From NCBI GenBank assembly GCA_002937505.1, contig PTJY01000001.1, positions 536,986-600,985 of the forward strand: 64,000 bases of DNA, in the 5' to 3' direction. The notes below the pieces were generated by a model, which was not told the origin of the DNA, did not search any database, and saw nothing but the letters and a program-made list of their open reading frames with translations. Positions within the stretch are counted from its first letter, which is position 1. Every line of letters begins with the position of its first letter. The stretch comes from Alphaproteobacteria bacterium MarineAlpha12_Bin1 (lineage in GTDB: Bacteria; Pseudomonadota; Alphaproteobacteria; UBA6615). Both the position numbers and the translations under genes were made by a program. Shown here in pieces: positions 35,654 to 44,043 of the stretch.

Positions 35654-36751
35654 ATGTCAATTAAGACTAAAATACCGGTTTTGGCCAAACTTCTATCAGA
35701 CTTTAATGATATGGAAATGGTTGCGGAACATGATTTAAAGCTTCTTCCACCAAAAGGACTTGCTCATGATCATATTAGTATAGGTGGCAGGAACTTGCTT
35801 TTAAGGGTCCCCAAACAAAGTCAGATGGCATTGGACGCTGAAAAAAATTTAATCTACCAGGCAGCTTGTTTTAAAAAGGCAACGCCCAGTGGTCATACAC
35901 CAAAACTACACCATATAATATATCCCTCGACGGACCTACCAATGGGGGCATTAATAGTTGAAGAAATTAAGGGTGAGTCTCTTAAGCTTCCTGACTTCAG
36001 CAGCGCTATGGCAACCGCTCTAGCATCAATACATTCGCTTCCCGTTCCAAAAGAAAATGATCGAGCCCCACTAATAAACCCACGAGATGCAGTCAACGAA
36101 ACTTTTATGGAAGTGATGGAACAATCAGCATTTCTTGCCAACGCAAATTTAGAATACGATTCTGAGCATCAAATCCGGGAAGAGTTATCTTATGCTGGTA
36201 ATCTTTTATCACGGAAGAAAAAACCGCCCGTATCGCTAATAACTTTTGATGCTCATCCTGGAAACTTTCTAATCACCCCAAAACAAGATGCTATATTAGT
36301 GGACCTAGAAAAAGCACGTTACGGTATACCCGCATACGACTTGGCGCACGCAACTCTTTACACCTCTACTACTTGGGAAAAAGACAACAGTTTTATACTA
36401 AACCCTGATCAAGTGGCGAGTTTTTACTCAGATTGGATTGAGAAAATTCCTAAAGAACTAGCAATTGAATTAAAGCCATGGTTGATCGATTTAAGGCGTA
36501 CAATGTGGTTATGGTCGGTTACCTGGTGTGCCAAATGGAGAGTTCGTTCAAAAGCGTCAGCAAATAGAACTTTCCAATCTGGTGCATCAACAGAGGATTG
36601 GTCTGAAGACATTACTGACTCATCTGTTGTCGCCCATGTTAGAAATCGTGTTGATCATTATCTAGACCCAAACACTATCGAAAACGTTAGGAAAGAATGG
36701 CTTACTAATAATTCACTAACTGATTTTCTGCACTATTCGCCAGCTAGCTAA
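35654..36751 (+). CDS. Aminoglycoside phosphotransferase-like kinase
   Basis: This 365-residue protein has the APH/choline-kinase fold. GRNLLLRVPKQSQMALDAEKNLIYQAA is the N-lobe with the ATP-contacting Lys, followed by LASIHSLP. The catalytic loop is SLITFDAHPGNFLI, in place of the usual HxDxxxxN with Asp and Asn retained, and the metal-binding loop is ILVDLEKARYGIPAYDLAHA. The start ATG 35654 follows AGGAAG by eight bases; an in-frame TTG at 35609 is less likely. The substrate is unknown: choline, a sugar or an ethanolamine-like molecule are all possible. It sits between the glycosyltransferase pair and a YnjB-like binding protein. Confidence 0.82.
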   Translation: MSIKTKIPVLAKLLSDFNDMEMVAEHDLKLLPPKGLAHDHISIGGRNLLLRVPKQSQMALDAEKNLIYQAACFKKATPSGHTPKLHHIIYPSTDLPMGALIVEEIKGESLKLPDFSSAMATALASIHSLPVPKENDRAPLINPRDAVNETFMEVMEQSAFLANANLEYDSEHQIREELSYAGNLLSRKKKPPVSLITFDAHPGNFLITPKQDAILVDLEKARYGIPAYDLAHATLYTSTTWEKDNSFILNPDQVASFYSDWIEKIPKELAIELKPWLIDLRRTMWLWSVTWCAKWRVRSKASANRTFQSGASTEDWSEDITDSSVVAHVRNRVDHYLDPNTIENVRKEWLTNNSLTDFLHYSPAS

Positions 36752-36800
36752 AATGAAATTAATAATCAGTCATAAAAATTCAAAAAACAGAGCACTTCAA

Positions 36801-38021
36801 ATGAAGATAAAAAAGAATTTTTACCAATTTATCATCCCGTTTCTGCTTATTTTCTGCATAACTGGGCAAAAAGAAATCCATTCTCAATCTTGGGACCAAA
36901 CACTAAATTCATCAAAAGGGCAGATAGTTTATTGGAATGCTTGGGGAGGAGACGAGCGGACCAATTCATACATCAAGTGGGCTGGAGAACAGGTTAAAAG
37001 TCGATTTGGGATAACAGTAAGACATGTCAAGTTGACTGATACTGCACAAGCGGTAACTAGGGTAATTGCAGAAAAGGCCGCTGGAAAACATACAGGTGGT
37101 TCTATTGACCTGATATGGATTAATGGAGAAAACTTCGCAACAATGAAGCGTAATAAATTATTGTACGGGCCTTGGACATCAAATGCTCCTAATTATCAAC
37201 TCGTTGATACCATTAATAAAAAAACCACAACCATAGATTTTTCTGTTCCTGTTGAAGGACTTGAGGCCCCTTGGGGTATGGCCCAACTCGTATTTATGTA
37301 CGATAGTAAATCTGTATCTGATCCGCCAAAAACGGTGAAAGAATTGTTAGAGTGGTCTACAAAAAATAAAGGTCGATTTACTTATCCTCAACCTCCAAAC
37401 TTTCTTGGAACTACCTTTCTAAAACAAGTTTTAATTGAACTGATAGATGACACGAGTCTCCTACAAAAGAAGGTAAACCCTAAAACGTTTGTAAAGGTAA
37501 CAACCCCTCTTTGGGACTATCTAGATATTATTCACCCAAAATTATGGAGATCAGGTAAAATCTTTCCTCAAAACGGGCCAGCTCAGCACCCCTTAATGGA
37601 CGATGGGGAGATCGATATCTCCCTATCCTTTGAACCTTCAGAAGCTTCTAGTCTAATTGCCAAGGGAACATTACCCAATACCATAAGGACCTTCGTCCTC
37701 AAGGGGGGAACAGTAGGCAACACTAGTTTTCTAGCCATACCTTTTAATTCTAAATCACGCCAAGGAGCAATGGTGTTAGCTAATTTTCTTCTATCTCCAG
37801 AGGCTCAAGCAAGAAAACAAGACCCTGAATATTGGGGAAACACTACTGTGCTGGATCTCAATAAACTCTCTCCGCATGAAGTGAGTTGGTTCACCAATAT
37901 TGATTATGGAGTGGCGACTCTGAGGCCAGAGGAACTAGGCAACACTTTACTAGAACCCCACGCCTCTTGGGTTTCTGCCTTAGAGAAAGGTTGGCTTCAA
38001 CGCTACTCAGCCGGTAAATGA
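36801..38021 (+). CDS. YnjB-like ABC transporter substrate-binding protein
   Basis: This is a periplasmic solute-binding protein of about 406 residues in the YnjB group (extracellular solute-binding family 1). From ATG 36801 it starts with KIKKNFYQF and a hydrophobic IIPFLLIFCITG, a plausible signal peptide, with mature sequence near IHSQSWDQ. GQIVYWNAWGGDERTN, DLIWINGENFATMKRN, LEAPWGMAQLVFMYDS and EIDISLSFEPSEA are typical of YnjB. ATG 36753 is an alternative start, but it would place extra charged residues before the signal. The ligand is unknown; thiamine-like or polyol solutes are suggested only by distant relatives. The permease follows 10 nt later. Confidence 0.85.
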   Translation: MKIKKNFYQFIIPFLLIFCITGQKEIHSQSWDQTLNSSKGQIVYWNAWGGDERTNSYIKWAGEQVKSRFGITVRHVKLTDTAQAVTRVIAEKAAGKHTGGSIDLIWINGENFATMKRNKLLYGPWTSNAPNYQLVDTINKKTTTIDFSVPVEGLEAPWGMAQLVFMYDSKSVSDPPKTVKELLEWSTKNKGRFTYPQPPNFLGTTFLKQVLIELIDDTSLLQKKVNPKTFVKVTTPLWDYLDIIHPKLWRSGKIFPQNGPAQHPLMDDGEIDISLSFEPSEASSLIAKGTLPNTIRTFVLKGGTVGNTSFLAIPFNSKSRQGAMVLANFLLSPEAQARKQDPEYWGNTTVLDLNKLSPHEVSWFTNIDYGVATLRPEELGNTLLEPHASWVSALEKGWLQRYSAGK

Positions 38022-38031
38022 GATTCCCTTA

Positions 38032-39759
38032 ATGAGCCTTAAAAAACCCTTGAAAAATCAAAAGTCTATTTTTAGGTTTGCACCGTTAGTTACTACAATT
38101 CTATTTCTAGGTCCAATCTTAGCGGGCTTATCAGGAACCTTATTTCCAGCTTTTGGTTTTATCCCCGATATAGGTGAAGAGTCGATTTCACTAGCTCCCT
38201 GGAAAGAGCTAATTGCCATTCCGGGGATAGTCGACTCAATCCAGTTGTCGTTTTTCACTGGTGTTATTACAACAGCTATATCACTAACAGTGGTAATAAT
38301 TTTTTTTGCTGGTTGGCAAAATACAAAATTATTTTTTTACGCTCAGAGATTTTTATCACCATTACTTTCAGTCCCACACGTTACTATAGCATTAGGTTTA
38401 GCGTTCTTACTGACCCCTAGTGGCTGGATTGTTCGTCTAATATCCCCTTGGGCAACTGGTTTTATTAGACCACCAGACATAATTATTCTACAGGACGCGG
38501 AAGGACTATCTTTAATTTTCGGGCTAGTCATTAAAGAAATACCATTTCTGTTTCTTATGACTATGGCTGCTATCAATCAAGTCAATGTAAAAGCTAACTG
38601 CAATATAGCTCGAACATTAGGTTACCGACCAGTTATGGCCTGGCTTAAAACAGTTTTACCATTAATATATCCACAAATTAGACTTCCTATCTTTGCTGTT
38701 ATCGCCTACTCCTCCTCTACAGTAGATGTAGCGATGGTACTCGGCCCAACAACCCCCCCTACTTTAGCAGTGCAACTGGTTAAATGGTTCTATGATCCTG
38801 ATATAAACATGCATTATATCGCATCTGCTGGTGCGCTTGTTCAGCTCCTAATTGTTATAATAGCAATTATTTTTTGGCGCTTCTGTGAGTTTATTCTGTT
38901 TAATTTAGGTAATAAAACTCTTAACAAAGGAAGTCGAGGCAGATCAGATGCTCATTTTCGAATCTTTGCAGCAATAGCTTTGTTGACTGGATTTTGTTTT
39001 GCCCTCTTAAGTCTTCTAGGGATGGCTCTTTGGTCTCTAACCATCAGTTGGCGATTCCCCTCTTCGTTTCCTGAAAGTCTATCTATCTCAACCTGGATAG
39101 ATAGAATAATCCAGCTAGAGAGTGCGTTTTTGAATACTTTATCGGTCGGCCTTCTTTCCACATTTATTTCTTTAATAATGGTAATTAGTTGTCTGGAAAG
39201 TGAAGCCAATTCAGAACACAAAGTTTCAAATCGATTTAGACTTTTAATTTACCTCCCCTTATTGGTGCCCCAAATTGCTTTTTTATTTGGAACTCAGATT
39301 TTTTTTATCATCATGGGTGTTGATGGCAGTTGGTTAGCAGTTGCTTTCTGCCATTTTATTTTTGTATTGCCCTATGTATTTCTATCTTTAGAAGAGACTT
39401 ATCGTTCTTTAGACGACCGATATAGGAGAATAGCGATCTGTTTAGGCTCGAGCTATTTTAAATTTATGCTACGCATAAAATTACCCTTGTTGTTGAAACC
39501 AATATTGATAGCTTTTGCTGTGGGATTTGCAGTCAGCGTTAGCCTCTATCTTCCAACTCTTTTCGCTGGAGCGGGAAGATTCGAAACCCTTACAACAGAA
39601 GCGGTTAGTCTAGCAGCAAGTGGCAATCGAAGAATAATCGGAACATATGCTTTAATGCAAATGCTACTGCCATTCATTGCATTTTTATTAGCGACCAACA
39701 TAACAAAATTGATTTATGGACAACAATATAAAAAAACAACCTTCAATGATCAGCCCTGA
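38032..39759 (+). CDS. YnjC-like ABC transporter permease (fused two-domain)
   Basis: This 575-residue membrane protein consists of two permease halves, with many hydrophobic segments spread along its length. Each half has an EAA-type cytosolic loop: CNIARTLGYRPVMAWLKTVLPLIYPQ near residue 190 and RIAICLGSSYFKFMLRIKLPLLLKP near 475. The fused layout matches YnjC of the YnjBCD system. The expected ATPase gene (ynjD type) is absent: a maleylacetoacetate isomerase gene follows after 73 nt. Either an ATPase elsewhere serves this permease or the system is incomplete. Confidence 0.85.
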   Translation: MSLKKPLKNQKSIFRFAPLVTTILFLGPILAGLSGTLFPAFGFIPDIGEESISLAPWKELIAIPGIVDSIQLSFFTGVITTAISLTVVIIFFAGWQNTKLFFYAQRFLSPLLSVPHVTIALGLAFLLTPSGWIVRLISPWATGFIRPPDIIILQDAEGLSLIFGLVIKEIPFLFLMTMAAINQVNVKANCNIARTLGYRPVMAWLKTVLPLIYPQIRLPIFAVIAYSSSTVDVAMVLGPTTPPTLAVQLVKWFYDPDINMHYIASAGALVQLLIVIIAIIFWRFCEFILFNLGNKTLNKGSRGRSDAHFRIFAAIALLTGFCFALLSLLGMALWSLTISWRFPSSFPESLSISTWIDRIIQLESAFLNTLSVGLLSTFISLIMVISCLESEANSEHKVSNRFRLLIYLPLLVPQIAFLFGTQIFFIIMGVDGSWLAVAFCHFIFVLPYVFLSLEETYRSLDDRYRRIAICLGSSYFKFMLRIKLPLLLKPILIAFAVGFAVSVSLYLPTLFAGAGRFETLTTEAVSLAASGNRRIIGTYALMQMLLPFIAFLLATNITKLIYGQQYKKTTFNDQP

Positions 39760-39832
39760 TCTTGACGTAATGTTCTGCGACTGGCCAACTACAATAAAAT
39801 ATAATATTTTTTGAATTAGTGGAGAAATTTTT

Positions 39833-40486
39833 ATGGAACTTTATGGTTATTGGCGCTCTCTAGCTGCGTTTCGGGTTCGGATCGCGCTTAATTTGAAAGA
39901 GATTCCTTTTGAAGTCACCTCAATGGATCTAATAAAAGGTCAACAGTTTAACGATGACTACCGCAAAATTAACCCTCAAATGGTTGTGCCAACACTCGTC
40001 GATAATGAAACCGTTCTCACTCAGTCATTAGCCATATTAGAATATATCGAAGAGACTTATCCATCACCCGCCTTATTACCAGAAGACAAATTAGGACGAG
40101 CAAGGGTTAGATCCATTTCCCTTATTTCTGTTGCCGATACTCACCCATTGGTCGTTCCAAGAGTTAGAAAATACATAGTGGAAGAAATGGGGCACACCGA
40201 AAAAGAATTGAATGTTTGGATAAAAAACTGGGTTACAAAGGGGCTGACTGCAATTGAAGAGGTCCTTAATAAAGATAGAGAGACGGGAATCTACTGTCAT
40301 GGTGATAACATAACCATGGCTGATTTATGTGTAGTTCCCCAGTTTGGGGCAGCTAGGCTATTTGAAATTGATACTAGTGCTTTTCCTACCATTTCTCGTA
40401 TTTTTGATGAGTGTATGACAGTCCCTGCTATTTTTAATGCTCGACCTCAAGCCCAACCCGACTTTCCAAAGGAAATGGATAAATAA
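39833..40486 (+). CDS. maiA: Maleylacetoacetate isomerase (zeta-class GST)
   Basis: This glutathione-dependent enzyme isomerises maleylacetoacetate to fumarylacetoacetate in tyrosine/homogentisate and gentisate breakdown. The 217-residue protein has LYGYWRSLAAFRVRIALNLKEIPFE; the SS-x-S/A motif of the zeta class reads RSLAAF, keeping one catalytic-type serine. NPQMVVPTLVDN, LTQSLAILEYIEETYP, RARVRSISLISVADTHPLVVPRV and GDNITMADLCVVPQF are all family features. No homogentisate dioxygenase or fumarylacetoacetase is in the window, so its pathway partners must be elsewhere or it acts on another cis-enone. Confidence 0.88.
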   Translation: MELYGYWRSLAAFRVRIALNLKEIPFEVTSMDLIKGQQFNDDYRKINPQMVVPTLVDNETVLTQSLAILEYIEETYPSPALLPEDKLGRARVRSISLISVADTHPLVVPRVRKYIVEEMGHTEKELNVWIKNWVTKGLTAIEEVLNKDRETGIYCHGDNITMADLCVVPQFGAARLFEIDTSAFPTISRIFDECMTVPAIFNARPQAQPDFPKEMDK

Positions 40487-40528
40487 ATTATTCGAGTTAA
40501 AGATTGAATGTACAGAGGAGTTAAAAAA

Positions 40529-41701
40529 ATGTCTAAACCTATAGATACTTCTAGATCTGGCCCTCTAGTTGGTCTCAAATGCATCGAGCTAGCCGGCATT
40601 GGTCCTGCGCCCTTTGCTGCAATGCTGTTGGCTGATCTAGGAGCTGATATAATTCGTGTTGACCGTCGTGTAGATTCCGGTTTAGGAGTGCCGAGGGGTT
40701 CTGAGTTTGATCTTATGAATCGAAGTAGAAGGTCAATAGCAGTGGATCTTAAAAGCTCTGAAGGAACTGAAGTGGTTTTGAAATTGGTTGAAAAAGCTGA
40801 TGTTCTGATCGATCCTTTTCGTCCGGGAGTTACAGAAAAGCTAGGACTTGGGCCTGATGACGCCCTAGCCCGTAACCCGAGACTAATTTATGCTCGTATG
40901 ACTGGATTTGGAAACTTTGGACCTCTTTCTCACGCAGCCGGACATGATATCAACTATATTGCCCTCACCGGAGCATTACATGCCATTGGCCCAAAAGAAA
41001 ACCCAGTCCCACCCCTTAACATGATAGGGGATTTTGGAGGGGGGGGAATGTTTCTCGCTTTTGGAATAATGGCTGCAAGTTATGAGGCACAAAAAAGTGG
41101 GTTCGGCCAAGTTGTAGACGTTGGAATGGTAGACGGAGCATTATCTTTAATGACACCCATATATGGTCTAAGAGCTTCGGGATACTGGAACGACGAACGA
41201 GAAAAAAACATCCTTGATGGTGCTGCCCCATTTTATGGTGCATTTAAAACCTCCGATGAAAAATTTGTTTCAATTGGTTCTATAGAAGAAAAGTTTTACA
41301 ACATTTTACTGGAAAAGTTAGGTCTTGACCCCAAGCTACTTCCGCCTCAGATGGATCAAAATCAATGGCCTATACTGAAAGAAAAAATCGCTGAAAAAAT
41401 TCAGACAAAAACCAGGGATGAATGGATAAGTATAATGGAAGGAACAGATGTGTGTTTTGCCCCAGTTTTATCTCTAGAAGAGGCTCCATCTCATCCCCAC
41501 AATTTAGCAAGAGAAAATTTTGTTAAAGTTGATGGAATTACACAGCCTGCTCCTGCGCCAAGATTTAGCCGCACTCCAGGACGGGTCCATACTCCCCCTG
41601 CTAAACCCGGAGAGCACACAGAAGAGGTATTAGAAGAGTGGGGATTTGATAAGGAGAAAATCTCTAGTCTTAAAGAATCAGCTGTTGTTGGACGCTTATA
41701 A
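40529..41701 (+). CDS. CaiB/BaiF CoA-transferase family protein, alpha-methylacyl-CoA racemase type
   Basis: This 390-residue protein has GPLVGLKCIELAGIGPAPFAAMLLADLGADIIRVDR, NRSRRSIAVDLKS, and the racemase-type AGHDINYIALTGAL (catalytic His) and MIGDFGGGGMFLAFGIM (catalytic Asp). FYGAFKTSDEKFVSIGSIEEKFY supplies a conserved Glu. These point to the alpha-methylacyl-CoA racemase branch rather than to formyl-CoA transferase. The start at ATG 40529 is eight bases after GAGGAG. It is followed after 27 nt by an MBL-fold hydrolase, and together they suggest branched or alicyclic acyl-CoA degradation. The substrate is unknown. Confidence 0.88.
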   Translation: MSKPIDTSRSGPLVGLKCIELAGIGPAPFAAMLLADLGADIIRVDRRVDSGLGVPRGSEFDLMNRSRRSIAVDLKSSEGTEVVLKLVEKADVLIDPFRPGVTEKLGLGPDDALARNPRLIYARMTGFGNFGPLSHAAGHDINYIALTGALHAIGPKENPVPPLNMIGDFGGGGMFLAFGIMAASYEAQKSGFGQVVDVGMVDGALSLMTPIYGLRASGYWNDEREKNILDGAAPFYGAFKTSDEKFVSIGSIEEKFYNILLEKLGLDPKLLPPQMDQNQWPILKEKIAEKIQTKTRDEWISIMEGTDVCFAPVLSLEEAPSHPHNLARENFVKVDGITQPAPAPRFSRTPGRVHTPPAKPGEHTEEVLEEWGFDKEKISSLKESAVVGRL

Positions 41702-41728
41702 TATTGATAACGAAAATTCGGAGTCAGA

Positions 41729-42628
41729 ATGTCTATAGATATCCCCTTTAACCGTGAGTTAAATTTTGAATATGGTGTTTGCGAACACATTGCTAAGGAT
41801 GTTAGACGCATTATGGCTCCCAATCCAAGTGCTTTCACATTTCATGGCACTGGCACCTATATCATCGGTTCAGGTTCGGTAGCAGTGATTGACCCAGGGC
41901 CTAACATACCCGGGCACGTTGAAGCTATCCTTAATGCTTTAAGTGGCGAGTCAATAAGCCATATACTGGTCACACATACTCATTTAGATCACTCTCCTGC
42001 TGTTAAACTTGTAAAAGATGCAACTGGAGCCCCTTCTTATGCTTTTGGAGCTCATGGGAGAAATTTACAAAGTGATACAGTAGAGGAAGGGGCAGATTTT
42101 GATTTTACCCCTGACCATTTTGTTAATGATGGTCAGATTATTTCAGGTGAAGGATGGACAGTGCAAGGAGTACACACACCTGGTCACACTTCCAATCATA
42201 TGTGTTTTTCGTTTCAGGAAGAAAATGCTCTTTTCTGTGGGGATCATGTAATGGGCTGGTCGACAACGGTAGTGTCTCCTCCAGACGGCAATATGAAATC
42301 ATATATGGCTTCACTAAAAAAAGTAGCTGGTAGAAAAGAAAGTATTTTCTATCCCACCCATGGGGCGCCCATCTTAGATCCAAAATCGTTTATTTTTGCT
42401 TTAATAGCTCACCGAGAGGAAAGAGAAGAACAGATAATTCAGTGTCTAAAAGACGGTGTTTCGCTTATACCTGAAATGGTAAAACGAATATATGTAGATA
42501 TAGACCCGAAGCTTCACAAAGCCGCTGGACAGTCCGTCTTGGCACATATTATTCACTTGGTTGAAACAAATCGTGCAAAGTGCTCTGGACACCCAACAAT
42601 TGAAAAATCTTATGATTTTTGTTCTTAG
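41729..42628 (+). CDS. MBL-fold metallo-hydrolase (LACTB2-like)
   Basis: This 299-residue protein has the metallo-beta-lactamase fold with zinc ligands in THTHLDHSPA, GVHTPGHTSNH, FCGDHVMGWSTT and YPTHGAP. NPSAFTFHGTGTYIIGSG and VIDPGPNIPGH lie at the N-terminus, and an LACTB2-like winged-helix tail follows residue 220. It is probably a thioesterase or a nucleic-acid hydrolase; the position after a CoA-racemase gene favours thioester hydrolysis, but this is inference. It ends two bases from the convergent Nudix gene, with no room for a classical terminator. Confidence 0.87.
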   Translation: MSIDIPFNRELNFEYGVCEHIAKDVRRIMAPNPSAFTFHGTGTYIIGSGSVAVIDPGPNIPGHVEAILNALSGESISHILVTHTHLDHSPAVKLVKDATGAPSYAFGAHGRNLQSDTVEEGADFDFTPDHFVNDGQIISGEGWTVQGVHTPGHTSNHMCFSFQEENALFCGDHVMGWSTTVVSPPDGNMKSYMASLKKVAGRKESIFYPTHGAPILDPKSFIFALIAHREEREEQIIQCLKDGVSLIPEMVKRIYVDIDPKLHKAAGQSVLAHIIHLVETNRAKCSGHPTIEKSYDFCS

Positions 42629-42630
42629 AC

Positions 42631-43278
42631 CTATTCCAGCGTTATTTGATAGCGCCCCCTAATAAAACGAGAAACAGGGATTAAGTTATCTTCGCTAGAG
42701 AAATTATCATCTAGTAACGCTCTTCTAAACTCAGCAAGAGCTATCCGAGTGATACCCGCCATTTCCAAATCACGAATTTGCTCCAATGAAAACCAGTCCA
42801 AGTTTGTTAATTCTCCATCTCCTCCTAACTTTCCCTTTGCAACTGAAGCATCAGCGAAAAAAAACCTCGCATCAAATCTACGAATGCGGTTTGGCGGGGT
42901 AATTGCCCTAAAAAAATAGTTTATTTCCCCTAATTTTGGGCCAATGTTCATATGCCAGAAATTTTCTTTGTTACTATTGCTTGCAATTAATAGTCCTGTT
43001 TCTTCATAGGTTTCTCTTATTGCAGCCACAGCGATTGCACGAGCACGTGCAGGGTTTGCTGCCCGTTCTAATTTTGCCAGCACATCCGCTTTTAGCGGAG
43101 AAGATGGACGAACTCTGCTATCAACCGAGTTGACCCGACCACCGGGAAAAACATAGGCATTAGGCATAAAAATATGTCCCTTATGCCTCTGACCAAGCAA
43201 AACTCTTAGTTGGTCTCCGTCAACTTTATAAAGAATTAGCGTTGCCGCATCTTTGGGACGAAGAGTTTTATTATTCAT
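42631..43278 (-). CDS. Nudix hydrolase
   Basis: This 215-residue protein has AATLILYKVDGDQLRVLLGQR and MPNAYVFPGGRVNSVD at the N-terminus and a Nudix box in AIAVAAIRETYEETGLLI, with the REx2EE core. The long insertion between the GGR strand and the Nudix helix matches the NUDT19-like group, whose members can hydrolyse CoA derivatives. That would suit the neighbouring CoA-racemase and MBL genes, but activity is not shown. It overlaps nothing and is followed upstream by the NIPSNAP gene on the same strand (13 nt). Confidence 0.85.
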   Translation of the reverse strand: MNNKTLRPKDAATLILYKVDGDQLRVLLGQRHKGHIFMPNAYVFPGGRVNSVDSRVRPSSPLKADVLAKLERAANPARARAIAVAAIRETYEETGLLIASNSNKENFWHMNIGPKLGEINYFFRAITPPNRIRRFDARFFFADASVAKGKLGGDGELTNLDWFSLEQIRDLEMAGITRIALAEFRRALLDDNFSSEDNLIPVSRFIRGRYQITLE

Positions 43279-43291
43279 AGAAAACCCACAA

Positions 43292-43948
43292 TTACTTGGT
43301 TGGAGAAAAATCCGTTGAAATTAAATACCGATTCTCCTGTTTTTGTATTTTATGCCCGTTGGCTGCTTGATAAATTTGCCACCTTGGATCATTTGTTACT
43401 ATTGGTTGCAGTTGCTCTCTCTGCTCTTGGCTTTCCCAATACCATAAGTGTACGACATCATTTATAGTTCCGGTAATTGAGGTAAAATACCCCAATAACT
43501 TCCAACCGGCTTTCTCAATAATTGGCATTGCTAATTTCTTTGTTATTTCAACATAGGCAGGAGCTTGTGAATAACTCAATGTGTAGGTCCTTTCATCTAT
43601 AAATGCTTTTTCACTACCAGTACCTAAAAACTTAAAGGGCTCAACAATGTCAGTCGACATCAACAAACGGTTTCTCTGAGTAACAATTACCCCCTCAGAA
43701 TTTGTAGATCTATAATCGATCCATTCAGGGTCTTCGTTGAGTTCCTGTCTACTTTCCTGACGATGAGCTGCGCTTTCCCACTTCCAGTAATGTACAACTT
43801 GGTTTAATGATCCTGTCTCAACTGTAAAATAACCTGCTAAATCAAAACCATGCTTGCGTTGTAAGGGTAGTCCGTTCGAACTATAATTACTCAAATAGTC
43901 ATTAACTTTTCCTGCAGCAATAGTATATGTCCGTGCATCTACAATCAT
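43292..43948 (-). CDS. Double NIPSNAP-domain protein
   Basis: The 218-residue protein has two NIPSNAP-type ferredoxin-like domains. The first is about residues 1-105 (IVDARTYTIAAGKVNDYL, GYFTVETGSLNQVVHYWKWE). The second is about residues 115-215 (FIDERTYTLSYSQAPAYVE, GYFTSITGTINDVVHLWYWE). Such proteins occur in marine alphaproteobacterial catabolic regions, with unknown chemistry. It is transcribed before the Nudix gene on the minus strand and is divergent from the SMP-30 gene, with 95 nt between. Confidence 0.88.
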   Translation of the reverse strand: MIVDARTYTIAAGKVNDYLSNYSSNGLPLQRKHGFDLAGYFTVETGSLNQVVHYWKWESAAHRQESRQELNEDPEWIDYRSTNSEGVIVTQRNRLLMSTDIVEPFKFLGTGSEKAFIDERTYTLSYSQAPAYVEITKKLAMPIIEKAGWKLLGYFTSITGTINDVVHLWYWESQEQREQLQPIVTNDPRWQIYQAANGHKIQKQENRYLISTDFSPTK

Positions 43949-44043
43949 AATAATCGTTTCTCCGATTTAATGGCGTCCTTCTGATAATATTATTGTGTAT
44001 TGTATTAATATGATTTCCAACAAGAAAGCATCAGGTTTTAAAT

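Noticed and set aside
39746-39814. 22-codon frame overlapping the YnjC-like stop, as a remnant of a ynjD ATPase
   Set aside because: The peptide has no resemblance to the start of an ABC ATPase, no Walker motif and no further open frame.
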